From NCBI GenBank assembly GCA_028293225.1, contig JAQGPE010000566.1, forward strand, positions 1-5,845: DNA of 5,845 bases, read 5' to 3'. Under the pieces are notes generated by a model. It was not told the origin of the DNA. It did no database searches and saw only the letters and a list, made by a program, of their open reading frames with translations. Both the position numbers and the translations under genes were made by a program. Positions within the stretch are counted from its first letter, which is position 1; each line of letters begins with the position of its first letter. Source of the stretch: Akkermansiaceae bacterium. Its GTDB lineage: Bacteria; Verrucomicrobiota; Verrucomicrobiia; Verrucomicrobiales; Akkermansiaceae. Below are positions 5,620 to 5,845 of this stretch, one piece after another.

Positions 5620-5845
5620 GGCATTCCTTCCAGCGCCTTCAGCAGTTCCTTGCGCAGTTCAACCACGTCGACCTTGCCGGTGTGACGCCACAGGATTTCA
5701 CCCTTAGGCGAAAGCAGCACGCTGTGCGGCTGCGCGCCGGTCCACTCCTTGTCGATCGCCTCGGCAAGCAGATCGGGATTCTCGCCACTGAAGAGATAGT
5801 TGTTGGCCGTGCGGCCCTCCTTCGCCAGCGACTCCTTGGTCTGGT
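5616..5845 (-). CDS. Thioredoxin/TlpA-like protein, C-terminal part
   Basis: The gene enters from beyond the right edge, and only the last 75 codons plus TGA (5616-5618) are visible. The visible part shows the C-terminal half of a thioredoxin fold. GAQPHSVLLSPKGEILWRHTG (36-56, here given as GAQPHSVLLSPKG then EILWRHTG) contains the cis-proline candidate Pro39, followed by the two antiparallel strands and Gly56. The final helix is VELRKELLKALEG. The active-site CxxC, any signal peptide or membrane anchor, and the start all lie outside, so its localisation and whether it is a true redox enzyme cannot be told. Its stop overlaps the start of the FMN reductase by 4 bases, indicating one operon. 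Confidence 0.8.
   Translation of the reverse strand, partial: QTKESLAKEGRTANNYLFSGENPDLLAEAIDKEWTGAQPHSVLLSPKGEILWRHTGKVDVVELRKELLKALEGMP
5625..5631 (-). promoter_or_regulatory. Shine-Dalgarno site inside the upstream gene
   Basis: GGAAGGA on the minus strand lies 5 nt before the GTG at 5619 and within the last codons (LEGMP) of the redoxin-like gene. It decides the flavoprotein start and, with the 4-base overlap, points to translational coupling. It is one of the few clear ribosome-binding sites in the window. Confidence 0.75.

Overview
The window reads as a GC-rich bacterial chromosome segment. I would place it in or near the Verrucomicrobiota with modest confidence, from the look of the small Y1 transposase and its hairpin-rich termini, the short glutamate 5-kinase, and the scarcity of Shine-Dalgarno sequences. 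No rRNA or other marker gene is present to settle this.

Bases 1-752 are an apparently intact, minimal Y1 (HUH) transposase element of the REP-associated (RAYT/IS200-like) kind. One gene (172-621, GTG start) sits between two compound inverted termini. Each terminus has a perfect 43-bp outer repeat (1-43 / 710-752) and a perfect 25-bp inner repeat (58-82 / 671-695). They are separated by a 14-nt spacer of equal length but unrelated sequence. Each repeat block contains its own small hairpin. This is the most unusual structure in the window.

Bases 825-1853 (minus strand) encode a DusB-like tRNA-dihydrouridine synthase. A 129-bp divergent spacer separates it from a plus-strand proline-biosynthesis pair. 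proB (1983-2747) encodes a short glutamate 5-kinase without a PUA domain. proA (2755-4023) encodes glutamate-5-semialdehyde dehydrogenase. The two lie 7 nt apart and catalyse successive steps from glutamate to glutamate-5-semialdehyde, with an unstable phosphate intermediate passed between them.

Bases 4030-4947 (minus) encode an unrecognised exported protein of visibly lower GC. It converges on proA with only 6 nt between the stop codons, and its C-terminal part loosely resembles a SPOR domain. Bases 5041-5845 (minus) are the end of an operon. The C-terminal 75 codons of a thioredoxin/TlpA-like protein overlap, through a GTGA junction, an NADPH-dependent FMN reductase-family flavoprotein. I found no tRNA, rRNA, CRISPR array, riboswitch or replication origin.
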